A DNA stretch of 64,000 nucleotides from Ectocarpus siliculosus (lineage: Eukaryota; Sar; Phaeophyceae; Ectocarpales; Ectocarpaceae). The stretch is from positions 106,451 to 170,450 of the forward strand of contig FN648619.1 of NCBI GenBank assembly GCA_000310025.1, read 5' to 3'. Position numbers and translations under genes: made by a program. Every line of letters starts with the position of its first letter. Position 1 is the stretch's first letter. The notes beneath the pieces were generated by a model. It ran no database searches. It worked only from the letters and a program-made list of their open reading frames with translations, and was not told the origin of the DNA. This document shows, piece after piece, positions 42,101-55,597 of this stretch.

Positions 42101-45100
42101 CGGCCATGTATGATACGAGAGACTGTGCAGAGGCGTCGAATGTGTCAGAATGCATGTGGTACGTCCTACTTCTCTCTCGCAAAGTTGCTTGATACGTTCG
42201 CCAGTTTGCTATGTGGGAAAGAAGGAGATGTCATGTGTTCAAACTGATTGTTGTCATCGCCTAGGCATGATCCACTACTCATTTGAAACGAGTGCAGCAC
42301 ACTGCTCCAAGACGACAGTGAGCATCGGTTCACTGGGCAAGTCGTCACGCTCCGAAATGACCACCACGTTGACATGAGCGCAGCGTACTAGTTCCAAAGA
42401 CGTTGAGTATATCTCACAGAGCAAGCGGAGACAAGCAGAGACGAAAGTGCGATCAATAACAACGAATCACCCCACGAGCAAACCAATTCCACCAACCTTG
42501 AAAAACGCTGGGGCCAGCACAAGAAGGTCGTTCCGCTTTCTCTCTGTGTGGGTGGCTTCGTCGACAGACATCTGATCTTTGCTTGCCGAGCTCCCGACTT
42601 TGTCACCCCACGGTAGGTCACAATTCGACCCGCAGCATCTAACCGCGAGATTCCAGCAACCCTGCAGATGGGGGCCCGGAATGCGTCGGGACACGGCCTC
42701 AATGTAGGCAGTTCGGGGTTGACGAAGAGGTATTCTCCTCTGTGCCACAAAGGGTCAACAACACTACAGAAATGCAGGCGGTTCTCAGACTCTCAGTGAC
42801 GTAAGGTGGAGGTCGGAGAAATCTTCCCGGCCTCCCGATTTAGCATTTTCGATGTCCATCAATCTCCCTTGGAGGACACAGAACAAGATCATCCTGTTCG
42901 AACCCGATCTATGGGTCAAGGTGAGGAAGACATGACAATCAAAATTGGGTCTCCATGGCCTTCCTCACGTGAGAGAGGTATCGAATGTCCGGATCATCCA
43001 GGGGGCCGATGCCGAGGGAGCCGGCACGCCGCAGAGTCTTGTCGACGGAAAGGAGAACCCTTGAGAGAACCGAGGCCGCATCCTCTGCAGAGCCGCGATG
43101 AACTTTTATCTCTTCCTTGGAAACCCACTTTGGGGTTCGTACCGCCGAGAAGGGGGTGGAAAGATGTAGGGGGGTCACGTGTGCGTCATGTGAACAGTTG
43201 CAGTCATTTTCGACCTATCCACGCAACGAGGGCGAGATCACGATCCAACATTCCCATGCGCCACTTCACGCTTCCCGCTACCTAAAAACCTAAATCGAAC
43301 GCTCTGGCATTTGCTTTCATTTTCCGAGTGCCGCGAGAGTCGACGTCACAACCTGTCGAGGTGGCACCGGAAAGCGATCGTGAGATTTGATATCGGTTGT
43401 TCACATCCCATTGTTGCATATTCTGATCATCCCAGCACGGCGTCCGCGGGAGTCCCCTTACCTGGAGTGCGCTATCTACCATAGATGCCACGACTTGAAC
43501 GGCGGTAGGAACGGGGTCTGTTCCATTTCCGTTCGAACCTGCCGAGCGGTTTCCAGGCGGTGTTGCGTCGGCTCCTGTGCGTGCGACAGGCACGTCGCCC
43601 ACATCCTCATCGCCTTCGCCTTCAACTACCATCGGGGTTGGAGCTATACCTCCGCAATCCTCTCCTGCCCCTCCGACGGGTGCAGATCCGGCTGGCCCAT
43701 CCTTGTCTGATCCAGCCTCGTGCGGCGTCGATGATGTCGATGGTTGGGCCTGGGTGGGTTCCGCTTCCTTTTCCATGTCGGTTGTGGCGGGGGCTTCGAC
43801 CAGAAGGGCCTCAAGGAGGCGTTCCTGGACCATGGTGACTCGGCTATCGTACCTCGCGTTGCCTGCGTCGCTCTCTCCACGTTGGTCCGGGTCTGCCAGT
43901 GGTTCCAGACCATGCCAGGTGGGATAAACCAATCAGCGAATTTCATTGTGTACTCGCAAGCAGAGATCATCCTGATAGTTGCATTTCTTCTCAACTGAGC
44001 GCGCGGTTCCACATTACGCGCGGTTTCGTCGCCATGCCAATGCATACGACCGATCAATCAGTGTAGCCGACACGGAACTGTATAGTACACAGAATGAGGT
44101 CAGCAACGTGGGGTCACACCTTGGGTCGCTTTTCGAACTCCAGCGACAAGCCCCACGCATGTTGCGAGATACTCTCGTCGCGCGCCTGGGGTGAGCCTCG
44201 CTCGAGGACCCGAGAGCGCCGAAAGTCGAGCAGATAGCGAGCTCTCGTCCCGGTTCGGATCACGCGCTGCCGACCAGAAGGCGACCTGCAGTGGGGAGGG
44301 GTAGACTTGCTAGGTTGGATGTGGCCAGCCTATTGGTACAAGTTTCGTTCGGCAAGGAGCGCGTGGGTTCATGAAAAGCATGAGACTATCGTGCGAATTC
44401 TTTGCAGTGTCTCGAAGAGTTGCCTTCAGCCAACGTTGTTTGAGTCTGCGTCGCCACCCTCAGCTCTTCAACATAGACTTGCCTTTTGCCATAAGCATGA
44501 CGCCGGTGTACATGGGTTTGTTGTTTTCTACTCGGGGAATGCCCGAGAAGTTGCTTTGGACCTATCAACGTGTGCTTCGTTTTGTGTCTCTGCTCAATTT
44601 GGACCGCAACAATAATATTCGCTCATATCCTACCCGCCGGCCTACATTCTCCCCGTGGGTCCTCTATGATACAGCGTTTTTCTGCGTCGTGAGGCGTTAC
44701 AGCCAGCCGGAACCACATAAGGCGGTCGGCTGCAATCAGATAACTAACCTCACGTGCCCTGCCATAGGTAGGACACAGTGCCAGGGCTTGGTCGAGTGTT
44801 TGGCTGCTCGAGGCGAAATCGCCTGTTCGACACTCCATCTCCCCTTCGAAAATGATGCGAGTGTCAAAAGTGTGCTCACGTCAGATAGTCAACCATGTTC
44901 AGAGAGGTTTGGAGTAGCTCTGAAATCAGCCGAAATAAGACCAACTGAAGAATGGAATGGTGACGTCAGACGACGGAAAGTTGCGTTTCGCGAGCCACGC
45001 GCGACGTTGGACACGAGGAATGATGACGAGTGATTTGTTTGGTGGTGTGTATGGAGGTTATTTTAGCTATGCTAGATGCGCAGACATTCACGCGAATTCA

Positions 45101-48100
45101 ACAGGTCGTGGGGAATTATGCTCTCGACTTAACAACCCTTCCAGGTATCAGGGCGGGGCAGCTGATACTCCGTAAACGTGGTTGGTTTGATACTGAGAAT
45201 AAAGCTATAAAAAATATTGCTGAATAATGATGCGTACGGCATCGGCCATGTGATACTGGGTAGGAAGACTGCAGTCAGAGCGAAGGACTTAGCCGTGAGC
45301 CCCTAAGTGAGCCCCAAAGACAGTGGGCCCCTAAGACGGCGAGCCCCAAATTCGTTAAAGGGACCCCGATACCAAAAGACTGAACGTTTGGCTGAAAATT
45401 CACCTCTGAGCGTCAACAGGCTCGCAAGCAGCAGGGACGCCTTGTCCGCGTGCGGGACCCTCTTTGGCGTCGACCCTTTCGAATCACCCGTCGCGAGGTT
45501 GATCGCCCTTCCGCACCACCGGGCACATGACTCCCACTTATCACGTCCTTGAAAGAACTCAGTGAACGTCACCAGAACCTCGAGCGCGGAATCGACCTGC
45601 GTGGTGGAAACAGTTGAGATCAACAATCCCTCTTGGCCGGGTTTACACAATGTGTGCTTCAAAGAAGCTCCAACAAAAGGGCAAAGTCATGACGCACATT
45701 CGGGCCGCAATTTGATCTGCTGTTCTGTAAAACTCTCCATCGTGTGATACAACTTAGGTCGGCACGGAGCGTATACGTCTTGAAATATCTTGCACTACCT
45801 TAGAAACACTTGGCCAGTATAGAGGTTAGAGATGTTGAGGTGTTGGTAACAGCAATGTCACTTGTTGGACACACTTGATGATACTATGTCTAGGAAAATT
45901 GACAACAGATACTTGGAACCCTTGATCGTCCGACCTCATCAACGAGCTGGCGGAGACGTATTTCCGATGTCCACCAAGGGCCTATTGTGATCGACATCGC
46001 GTGACATGTTGCATCATGCAGAGTAAAGCACGCGTTTCGCAGCGTCATTGCCAAAACTCACCTGGTACGTGGCTACATTATTGCACCCGGAGATCTCGGC
46101 AATCATATCGTCGGCTGTTTTCTCCGCACGCCCAACCGCTTCATTTTCTGCCGTCGCCGCAGCTGCGGAACCCTTCTCATGTTGGCCGTCGGGACTCCAC
46201 CAGCCAGCGCCGCCCCCTTCAGAGCGTAGCCGCGCGGCCATGGCAAGCCCGCTGAGAAGAGCTACCCTCGCGTCCACAGCCTTTGGCGTCCCAGCGAATC
46301 TGTTGTGAAGAGTTGAGAAACGAACTTTGGAAAATCAAGTCCCAATGTTTCTACTTCATTTTCCTTTCCCTAGAGTATTCTTGAGGCGTGTGTTATGTTT
46401 TTTCTTTATTGATACGTTTCCTCGTAGGTATACGCGCGACAAAAAATAGGTGGCAGCACAAAGAGCAGCGGAAGGATACTCGCTTTTCCAATGTACCGGA
46501 ATCAATACGCCGACATATGGTGCTTGCAGTGCCCGATGCATGCTGCTATTGCGGTCGTCGCATCCTACACCCTTTCTGGCGGCAGATTATGATCTGTCGG
46601 TCAAACCTTGAAGCTATTGCGGCGAATAGATCGAGACTCCGGTCGGAGCAATCGTCTCTTGATGATATCAACCGTGCGGCAGCGAGATCGAGGCCGTCTT
46701 CAGGTTCACCATCGCCGACGCCCGCTGTTGGCTTTCCACTTGGTGCAGGGGTCAAGGCGACGAGGGCTTTTGCCGCCGTGTAAGCCCCTGTGAGATCGCC
46801 GGCGTCCGTCAAAACCTGGAAAACAATTTAACGGGGGTGCTATCATCCGTGAGGGAGCCCGTGAACAAGAGAACCGACAGGTTGGTGATTTCAGAGGTAC
46901 GAGTGGAGGTGACCTACTGTAACCATTTTCCCTCACGGTCATCGACCGTAACTGGCAATAGATGGGACAGGCTTGAGTGGACGCATCGACAAGCCGTGCC
47001 ATCCACGATCCTCGCCGCCGACTACAGCCCACGCGTTAAGCAATACCTTGCACTTGGCGAAGAGAAACTTCGGAGGCGGATCGGTGCCCCCTCCTTTGGC
47101 GCACCATCCACCACCTTCCTCGAGGTGCTTGATGAACTTGATGGCGTTGTTGTGATCGCCGCTATACCGGAGAAACCACCAAAAGGCACGAGAGGAAGGG
47201 AGCAAGCGTGTCAGCGAGGAGAGAACCTTGACCGTACCGACTTGCGTCTGCGTATGGGGTCGGTTTCGTATCCTGATCATTCCGGCAACCATTACTCAGC
47301 CAATGGTTGGTATGGACATCACACGCCACTACGGTACCCATTCGTTACAGGTTTGGTCGTCGTAATCATATTGCCTCGGAACGAAGGCGAAGCGAAGATA
47401 GTACAAGCTGCTTCTTCCAACGTTTGAGGGCCGGGTGATAAACAGCTGTTTGCTCAACATGCCAAGCAGGCTCGGTTGTGATCGTCATATCTAACGTCGG
47501 TTGAAATCTCGACTTGCTCACTCACACCATTCTGAAGAAACATCGTGATGTGTTCGGGCCAAATCAAGGAAAACGGGTCCTAGCGGCCACCAATACTCAA
47601 TTTCAAACCCGTCTACCCGCGCTGGCTTCCTTGATCTATTGAGCATTAACCGCTTTTCAGCAACTCGTAAGTCTCCAAGAGCGACGGCTGTTCGAGATAT
47701 TCCGAGACCAGATCTTCAGAAACGTGCCCTGTGGTCAAACGCCAACCGAGTGAGGAGATTGGACGGATGGGCGTAAGGTTTCACCAACATGGCTAGAGGG
47801 CAGACCTTACCTTTTGCTGCAACAGTGAGCGAGAGAGAACAGGATCGTTCTACGTAGTTTGCCAGTATGAGCGGCTTGAGGGTCGGATGCTGTGGCCGTT
47901 GGTCCCGATCCCACGTCACCTCCTATGGCTTGTAAAGCTAGCCTGCAAATGGATGGCAGAACGGATCGAAGGTAAGCACCATCAAGCGTGGCATCTATCT
48001 GACACTCCCATCTCATTTCACCCATTTGGCATCCGACTCTTTGCTGGTCTCTCAGTCACTTCTACCCACATGAGTTTAAATGGTCCCGCCACGACGTATT

Positions 48101-51100
48101 CGTTTAGAATTTTCGATATTGACGTCGAAGCTGGTAAAATACAAAACCCGACAGGATGACACGCATAGAGTCACCCAAAGCAGAATTCACTCCGATACAC
48201 AGCTCTCACACAGTTGTAGATCCGACCGGAATCTAACCACTATTCCTTCACACAGCTACATGACACGCTATTACCGTCACAAGCCAACCATCGGTCAACT
48301 TACCAAGTGCTGGCGATACACGACAATAGCCCGAATAGTGCACGACGCGGTGTCGGGGGCACGTCGAAAGTTTTACTGTGCGTGACCCATGTTTTCGTTT
48401 TGCACCTTAGGATCCTTGACGCCCCCCGGCAATCTCCCTTCTTGAACCTCTCCTCGCCGACCGAGGCGGCGTGTACAGCGGTGCTCATCCTCAAGCCCGC
48501 GGGCGATCGTGCCGTGAGGATCTTTAGTTGCCACTCGTAGCCCTCTACCATCTGTCCGATCATATGTTATTGCGCATTGTGAAGGGTGCCAACGTAGACT
48601 TTGTGCACGGGAAAGCGTAGACGAGTGCAGTGTGGCGAAGCGAAGGAGTCACGAGATCGGCATACTCAGTAACCCGTAGAGGTCGCATTCGCCTCTCAAT
48701 CCGATATTTTTTTCCCCCAGGAATCAAGTGAGTATATCGACGGAGCATACCTGATCGACGTTCCCTGTCGTTCTGCTCAACACCTCTATCCGGCGACTCG
48801 ATGCCTTGTGGACAGCCATGATGAGGTCTTCCGCCGATAGCGAAGGCATGCCGAACTTCTGCCATCCAGTCGCTGCTTTCGTCGACAACAATCAATTCGC
48901 ACGCAAGCTCGCAACATCAACTGGCGTGAGCCGTGCCCACAAGTCCGGTGCTCCGAGTTCCAATGATTTTCTACACAAAGTAGGGAATTGGCGCACGTCA
49001 GGCAGACGGCACTGAGAACATCGGAATTTACATCAAGACTACGCTGTCTATTGACTCCCGAGCACTTGCCGTAGAAAGAACCCGGCAGTCGAGAGAAGTA
49101 CCCTTCCGCGTCTTCAAACATTTCCAAGGCCTGCAGGAGGTTTCATTCAAGCACAAAAACGCCTTAGCGGGGTGCTGCAAAAACGAACGTATACGAGTAG
49201 ACAACATATATTTAGTAAATCGCAAAGGTCACTACGTTAAGATGGCAGTGAACCAGGTGTCGAGAATCAATGATTATTACTCGTACGTATGAACTGAAGG
49301 TACTCTAGGCGCCAACTTCGAAATTTCGAAGAACTTGCATATTCAGTAATGTGAAATACCTCCGTGCTGGTTCAACAGATTCTGGTCAGGAAGTTAGAAC
49401 GGGCTGCACGGCATTTCAATGATTGTCGACGAAACGGTGCGGAACAGGTCTGATGGCGTATGCCCCGACGTTGATGTGTCATGAGTTAGTCAATCCAATG
49501 ACGGTCGGAAGGGAGAATTGTCGACGACCGTGAAACTTATCTTCCCCCAATACAGACCGAACGAAAAACCTATCAAGCCGGTCGTCATGACCCTGGACTC
49601 GTGCTTCAGTTAGCGTTCAGAACTCAATCAGAGATGCGTGTCGGTTGCACAAGTCGTCCTCGGTTTATCGACTATCAGTACAACCGAAGCTCCCGAGGTC
49701 CCAGCTCAACATTCGATGATATGATCAGATGCGTCGATGAAAATGACACGTCGAACTTGCCCGAATGTCATCTCCAGCATCTTCAACCAAGAGCTCCCCG
49801 GCTTTCGAGAAAAGACGGCAGAGGTTTCCACTGTTGGCGCGGGGTGCGGCACGGTAAAATCGGCAAGCGATTCACACAAGGAAATGAACATGCATAAGGA
49901 ACCATGCGAATTTCACCGGATGCAGTCGCACGAGGTTCTTGTAGCTAGGGGTGAAAGCCTACAAACCTCCCCCTACAGCAACACTTATCGGACATCCAGT
50001 CACTTCTACTCATGCTGTGCAGGTATTCCATTGCCTTGTCCACAAAGAGTGAAAAATTGCAAATTGAGGCCGACTCGACGGCTAAAGGCAGCCAGCTGTG
50101 GTGCACGTGGCGTGCGTGCTCGACGCTTGCCCACCAATCTTTTGAGGAAGACGTCGACCCAAGGGACACGAGCGAAGCAGCTGCCGCGCGTAGGTAGGCT
50201 TCAGTCGCGCTCTTCCAGTCGCTGCAAGCACCACCACCCCCGGATGTTCCCCCGCCGCCGCTGTTTCGGGCATGGGAAAGCTTCCGGGCGTTGTTGTGAA
50301 GCTGCACTCCTCTCTAAATGAGATACATGATCCAGACATCACAGCGCGGGTCCAACCGTATTTAGAAGTATATATCATGGTTAGCCGTTCATTGAACCCC
50401 AATGAATGTATAGCGGAAAGAATGTGTATCACAATAGCGTACTCGCGCCTTGAGGTACCCGGTGCACTAATTTCTAGAGATCACCACCGTATCCTATGCT
50501 GACCTACAACCAAAACATCACTCGATCCACACCGCTCGATGAAAGGCTCCGAGTAGTTTGGTGTATTCTGTCGTGACACCGATGTACGGCGTCTCTTCTG
50601 CCGTGGTATGAAATATTGAGAAAGTCCCAGAGCCGATGCCATTCTTTGTCGTTTCACTCTCTCGAGCATCCGAGGTACCCTATCGTGTTCACGTACAGAC
50701 GAGTTTATCTCTTCTTCAAGGCGTCCGTGTGAATACTTGTGTCCTTACGACAAGCCAGATTTTAGGCAGAGGCTACGGCAGCAGCGGTGGCAAGACTGAA
50801 GCAGGTAAGGTCTTCTGAGCGAGTTGACCCCCGTATGCGCAGCGACGGCACCATTGGACTACGACTGCTCCGCCAGCGTGAAAACAACAATGTGAGGTAA
50901 GCAGTGGTGTTTCAGAATTGTATCAGCAATCCCAAGGAAATTTCGTGTGTGAGTGACGTGAGAATTTGCCGGACCGAGTATCTGACGAGATAGTTCCAAC
51001 ACTGCACATGTTCGGCACCGTCACTCTGGGTCAACCACACTTTCTCTTCTCTTCAAAGTGGCGCCCATGTTTACAACCATGTCCTCAAGACAAGTCGACG

Positions 51101-52365
51101 GATACGCAAACAAAAATGAAAAACCGACTCCGGATTCAAGCGCAAGCAGAACGTCTGGCACCGCTATACCTGCGCAAGCTTGAGGAGGGTGTCGGCCGAA
51201 GGTCTGTTCATACTTGGGTCACTCCCGCCGCTACCATGGCTTCGAGTTCGACCTCGCCCTTCTGGTTCAGTGCTGTCCTGTTCATCTTTTGACGCAGGTG
51301 CATCGGGTCTCCAAGCGTGAACGAAGGCACGTATGTCCGACACCGCGGTAGCGGCTTCGTGACGAGCAGATGCCTGAGCTCTCCCTCGAAGCAAGCTGTC
51401 CACAAGCCTGGCCATACAGGATGCCGTCTCGTTTACCTGCGTGGTCGAGATGACCACAGAACGAGAGCGAGAGATTCACAAACTGTGGAAGCGGCGATTT
51501 GTGACGATCATGTACAGTACCTCGTATGGAAGGTGCTCGAAGCCTCGTTTTCATCGCCTCGTCGGTGGAGCTACAACGACAAGTGGAACGCTGCAAAAAC
51601 CGGCGCTGCCATCGTGGACATGGTCTAAACTCTGTCCTCCACCTCAGTTTGCAAGTATGAAAACAATGACACCTTTCCGGAACAACAGCGAACCAAAGAC
51701 TGATGTCTGCTGTTTCTGGGCCTGGCGGGTGCGTTCGTCCAAGTTCAGTTCTGTAAGGGAGCATCACAACTGTATGTCGAGCACCATTCAAGCTGTCCGG
51801 GGACCGGGCTATCTCTAGGGTGTGCACGAATGAAACGGTCCAGAGAAAGGGGCTACAGCCAACTCCAGGTTCAGCAAATTGTTATCCTCAGCCTTTTTCC
51901 AAGTTGAGAGTTGACACAGCTTGTTTGTATTTGAACATCACACGGTGCGGCCTGTTGTGCCGTGCCTGCACAGCAATCACCGAAGGAGCCACGTCTGAAG
52001 CTAAGGCATGCTCCTCCAAACGCAGGTGGCCTCCATGGTCACCCCCATCATTGCTGTCGTCTGAACACCAATCGTAGCAGAACTGCCTCTCTTGGCACGC
52101 GCGCCGAAGGAACCATCAACCATTGTGTTCCGTCTGTGGTCCTACAGCAGTATGTATGTGCCGCTGGCTGCTGTATACTCTTCGATCGATTGCTGTGCAT
52201 GCGATCAGCACCCATCGGCAACCTCTTGTGGAAAGGATCGAGAGTGGATGCTTGGGAACGTCGGCGAGGAATCTTCACTTCCAAGGTAGATGAGGGGCTG
52301 TGCCCTCTATTCTCAATATAGGGAAAGGGACAGGAAAGAGAGAGAGAGGGTGAGTGGGGCAGAAA

Positions 52366-52419
<54 letters not shown>

Positions 52420-52655
52420 TACTGTGGACGACCCAACCAGCGTACACTCCTTACATAGATGGTAAGGACAGGCGTCCAGCACCTCCCTCAGGTGCACATT
52501 CTCACGCCCGAGTGATTACTGCTGTGCGTGGTGATTAGGCCGCATTATTATTGAAATACTTCTGAAGCAAGAACCCAACCGCAGTTTGAGATTGGACACG
52601 GACAGCCTAAACTTACCTGGTCTATGGTCGGAACATGTGCCGTGGATGCGTCCAT
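39179..52655 (-). CDS. ZIP4: SPO22/ZIP4 (TEX11) meiotic TPR protein, about 22 exons
   Basis: Minus-strand exons: 52655-52617 (probable first), 51436-51170, 50301-~50000, one not located near 49.5-49.9 kb, 49130-49070, 48872-48751, 48551-48406, 47161-47047, 46815-46607, 46299-46062, 45596-45404, 44843-44749, 44285-44120, 43862-43462, ~43115-42969, 42661-42497, 42073-41954, ~41170-41105, 40732-40595, 40170-40027, 39843-39742, 39364-39179 (stop). The product is about 1,150 residues. The helix order follows plant ZIP4 to the C terminus: LHNNARKL; KFGMPSLSAED; ERFKKGDCRGASRIL; the SPO22 core GCWNLAVRC then ALLRRQNCVVLSIAATLE; VLGRLGDFVAVRSL; DEALLVVDEFTAKSRDL; and the final TPR CYNLGLQLLEMSRPGEAERF. 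A 401-base exon adds a Pro/Gly/Glu-rich insertion. ZIP4 is a ZMM scaffold that links crossover factors to the chromosome axis in meiosis. One intron (49069-48873) uses a GC donor. The first exon is inferred from a strong GTAAGT donor in matching phase. Confidence 0.85.
52370..52415. repeat. (GA)n microsatellite
   Basis: About 46 bases of uninterrupted AG repeat are preceded by further purine-rich GA sequence from 52330. If exon 52655-52617 is the first ZIP4 exon, the repeat lies in ZIP4 intron 1 and reads as CT on the transcribed strand, as in TOGARAM intron 1. Confidence 0.95.
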
Positions 52656-54324
52656 GGTCGGGAACGAAGGTTGGGTGTGCCGTAACCGCGTCTGGGAGAT
52701 GGGGAGCGTCACCGACGGGGGCTCCGCAGATGAGACATTATGACCCTTTGCGGTCAGAAATTGATATACGAGCCCGGGGTTTCCAGGCATATCTATCGTC
52801 GCCTCTCGGGCCCTTCCACGCCACTCTCCCGACAATCTCGTGTATTCTTACATGTCAATTCTGGGTGCTGATGAAAGAACCGACCACGAAGTTTGTATCG
52901 GGTGCGAGTGATATGACATGCCGTCGTGCCCGTGATTGGATTCGTCATCTACCGTCTACTGAACACGAATAGTACTCGTGGACCAAACTGCGAAAGAAAA
53001 TTATCCGCACTCAACAGTGTTGTCATTGACTCCCTGACTGGGAGAAGAATGTCCACGAAACGGGCCTATTGCGTCGTGGCGCTTGACTCTCCTAGGACCG
53101 GAGAACATTCACTAAAGCGCAAAGATTAGCACACACCGTCCTCTTTTCGAAGCACCGCGAGTTCCTCTGCGCACAATGACAAGCTCTCTATGCGTTACTG
53201 TTGCACGGGTCGACCGTACCACTTCAGACTGACTGCAAACGAGTGTTTCCCACGTTTTCAGCCACCTTGCACCAGGTTTGACGAGTAGACCGTGATTAAG
53301 GTACGGTGCAGCAGTAGACCAGAGCGCAAAACAGTAAATAGCAAATTCGTCGTGGTGTGAATTCCTCCGCGTACCCCCCTCCCTCCATACACACAGTGAA
53401 ACCGCGGGGCTCCTCTGACGGTGTGCGTACAGCCCATGAGAGGAATCCGGCATCGGCATGATGATCTACGGAACGACTCCTGCCGCGACCGACACGTGCC
53501 TGGTTTCTGAGCCTGCGCGGAAACAGCTTGCACCGGATCTCGTGCTTGATGGTGCTTTCCCACAACTGAACGATGCAAACCTCCACTGTCTGCAGACTTG
53601 GGTGCCAGGTACGCATGCCCTCGACAACCCTCAAACCACTCGTTCCTTGCCACCATTGTTCAAGGCAGTTAGCAGTAGGAACGTTTGAGATATTAGACCC
53701 TTGTGTCAAAGTTCGAACACTGCAAGCAAGTCTGTCGGCCCGACACACAGTATTTAGTACGAAACCCAGTGTGAATGCACAGTTGGCCACTGCACCGGGA
53801 TGGCTGGCCGCTAGAACTGGCAATGCCAATTGGATCACCGGAGACAAGCGACAGCCATCGCTGTTGCTAGAACACAGACGTCTGTTTCAGGGGCGTCCAT
53901 CTATCGTTCAACAGCCCAATCCATTACAATTGGTATTCGGCACCGATAGTTCTCTGGTGCGTTCTGCCTTGAAGAGCACGACCTGGGAGGATCACTTGTG
54001 GCGTCCCTTCCACGCCAGCGTCGACCCGTTGTCCGTGTTGGGAGAAAAATGGTCCTGCAGCTACCTCTTCAGTTCTCTTGCCAGCAGGTGAGCTACCGTT
54101 TTCTCCTCTGCGTTTCGCGAATATTCTTACCAAACGTGACAGATAAGTGTACAGTCGAAGGCTACAGCAGTAGTCCATTAGACCCTCCCACCTACTGTAC
54201 CTGGGCGGCCACCAGCCCTACTGATAGAAAAAGGCTCATCCAATGGACTACTCGGTCAGTGGCTGATCGAGTACTTTGCACCAAGCTACAGTATACATGT
54301 CTCTGGATTTCATCGGACTTGCCG

Positions 54325-55597
54325 TACCGCCGGGGGGGGAGGGGGGGGTGTACTCATAGTCGTGCATGCCGTATTCGTTAGACCATTGACCTCGCATCCA
54401 TACAAAGCCGGCACGGAGCACGCCGGGTTCTCACCGGACCAGGCTCTCACATCACCAAGCGCGAAGCGCCGTGAGGTATTCGGCGAGTCGCATGAAGGGT
54501 GCGCTGTATCCTGCTGAGGGTGTTCGGCATCTTGTGCTTACTTCCTTGCGTGCGGATGACAGCTGCGTATGACTTCATTTATTTTCTGGTGCTTTCACTT
54601 CCAGAGACAGTTAATAAGCACTGCGTAACTGCCTCGAGGATGCCTTACCATTTGAACACAACGTGGTGCGATTATCCCCCTTGCACGGAGTGAGGGTTCT
54701 CGACCCCGCACAACACGATCTACTCGACCACCATTATGGTAACCGCAAAACAGAAAACAGAGGTAAAAAAAAAGCGGTAACCTGGTTGCCGAGTTCACGA
54801 AGTGAATTGGCTTGTTTTACAACATCGTTGCCAAGCCACGAAAACCCAACCACGATGGCAAACACCGGGGGGGAACATACCGCGGGGGGGGGAGGGAGGG
54901 GTGTACTCATAGTCGTNNNNNNNNNNNNNNNNNNNNNNNNNNNNNNNNNNNNNNNNNNNNNNNNNNNNNNNNNNNNNNNNNNNNNNNNNNNNNNNNNNNN
55001 NNNNNNNNNNNNNNNNATGCCGTATTCGTTAGACCATTGACCTCGCATCCCTATGAAGCCGGCACGGAGCACGCCGGGTTCTTGGCTCTCACATCACCAA
55101 GCGCGAAGCGCCGTGAGGTATTCGGCGAGTCGCATGAAGGGTGCGCCGTATCCTGCTGAGGGTGTTCGGCATCTTGTTCTTACTTCCTTGCGTACGGATG
55201 ACAGCTGCGTATGACTTCATTTATTTTCTGGTGCTTTCACTTCCAGAGACAGTTAATAAGCCCTGTGTAACTGCCTCGAGGATGCCTTACCATTTGAACA
55301 CAACGTGGTGCGATTATCCCCTTTGTGCGGAGTGAAGGCTCTCGACCCTGCACAGCATAACCAACTCGACCACCACTATGGTTACCGCAAAACAGAAAAC
55401 AGAGGTAAAAAAAAAGCGGTAACCTGGTTGCCGAGCTCACAAAGTGATCGGCATGTTTTACAACATCGCTGCCAAGCGACGAAAACCCAACCACGATGGC
55501 AAACACCGGGGGGGGGGCGGCATGTTTTACAACGTCGTTGCCAAGCGACCAAAACCCAACTCCGATGGCAACCATCGGGGGGAGGGAACGTACCGCG
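54325..55597. repeat. Large tandem duplication (about 553-613 bp unit) interrupted by an assembly gap
   Basis: Units begin at TACCGC plus a G-run at 54325, 54878 and 55591. Unit 1 (54325-54877) is near-identical to unit 2 (54878-55590, excluding the gap). Each carries the same stretch with a 64-codon ORF (54499-54693 and 55141-55335) that differs at five codons. Unit 2 also holds an internal repeat of about 69 bp (TGTTTTACAAC...AAAACCCAAC at about 55455 and 55524; one copy in unit 1 at about 54816). The N run falls just after GTGTACTCATAGTCGT, at the same place in the unit where copy 1 runs on without a break. Confidence 0.88.
54917..55016. other. Assembly gap (100 N) inside a tandem duplication
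   Basis: One hundred unknown bases sit where the other repeat copy shows only one or two bases between the flanking sequences. The gap was probably placed because reads could not be resolved across a tandem array. The true content could be almost nothing or several more units. Confidence 0.95.

Noticed and set aside
54499-55335. Duplicated 64-codon ORFs starting MRCILLRVFG/MRRILLRVFG as a small secreted-protein pair
   Set aside because: Most differences between the copies change the amino acid, no splice or signal context is clear, and they lie in a tandem non-coding repeat. Reported as a repeat instead.
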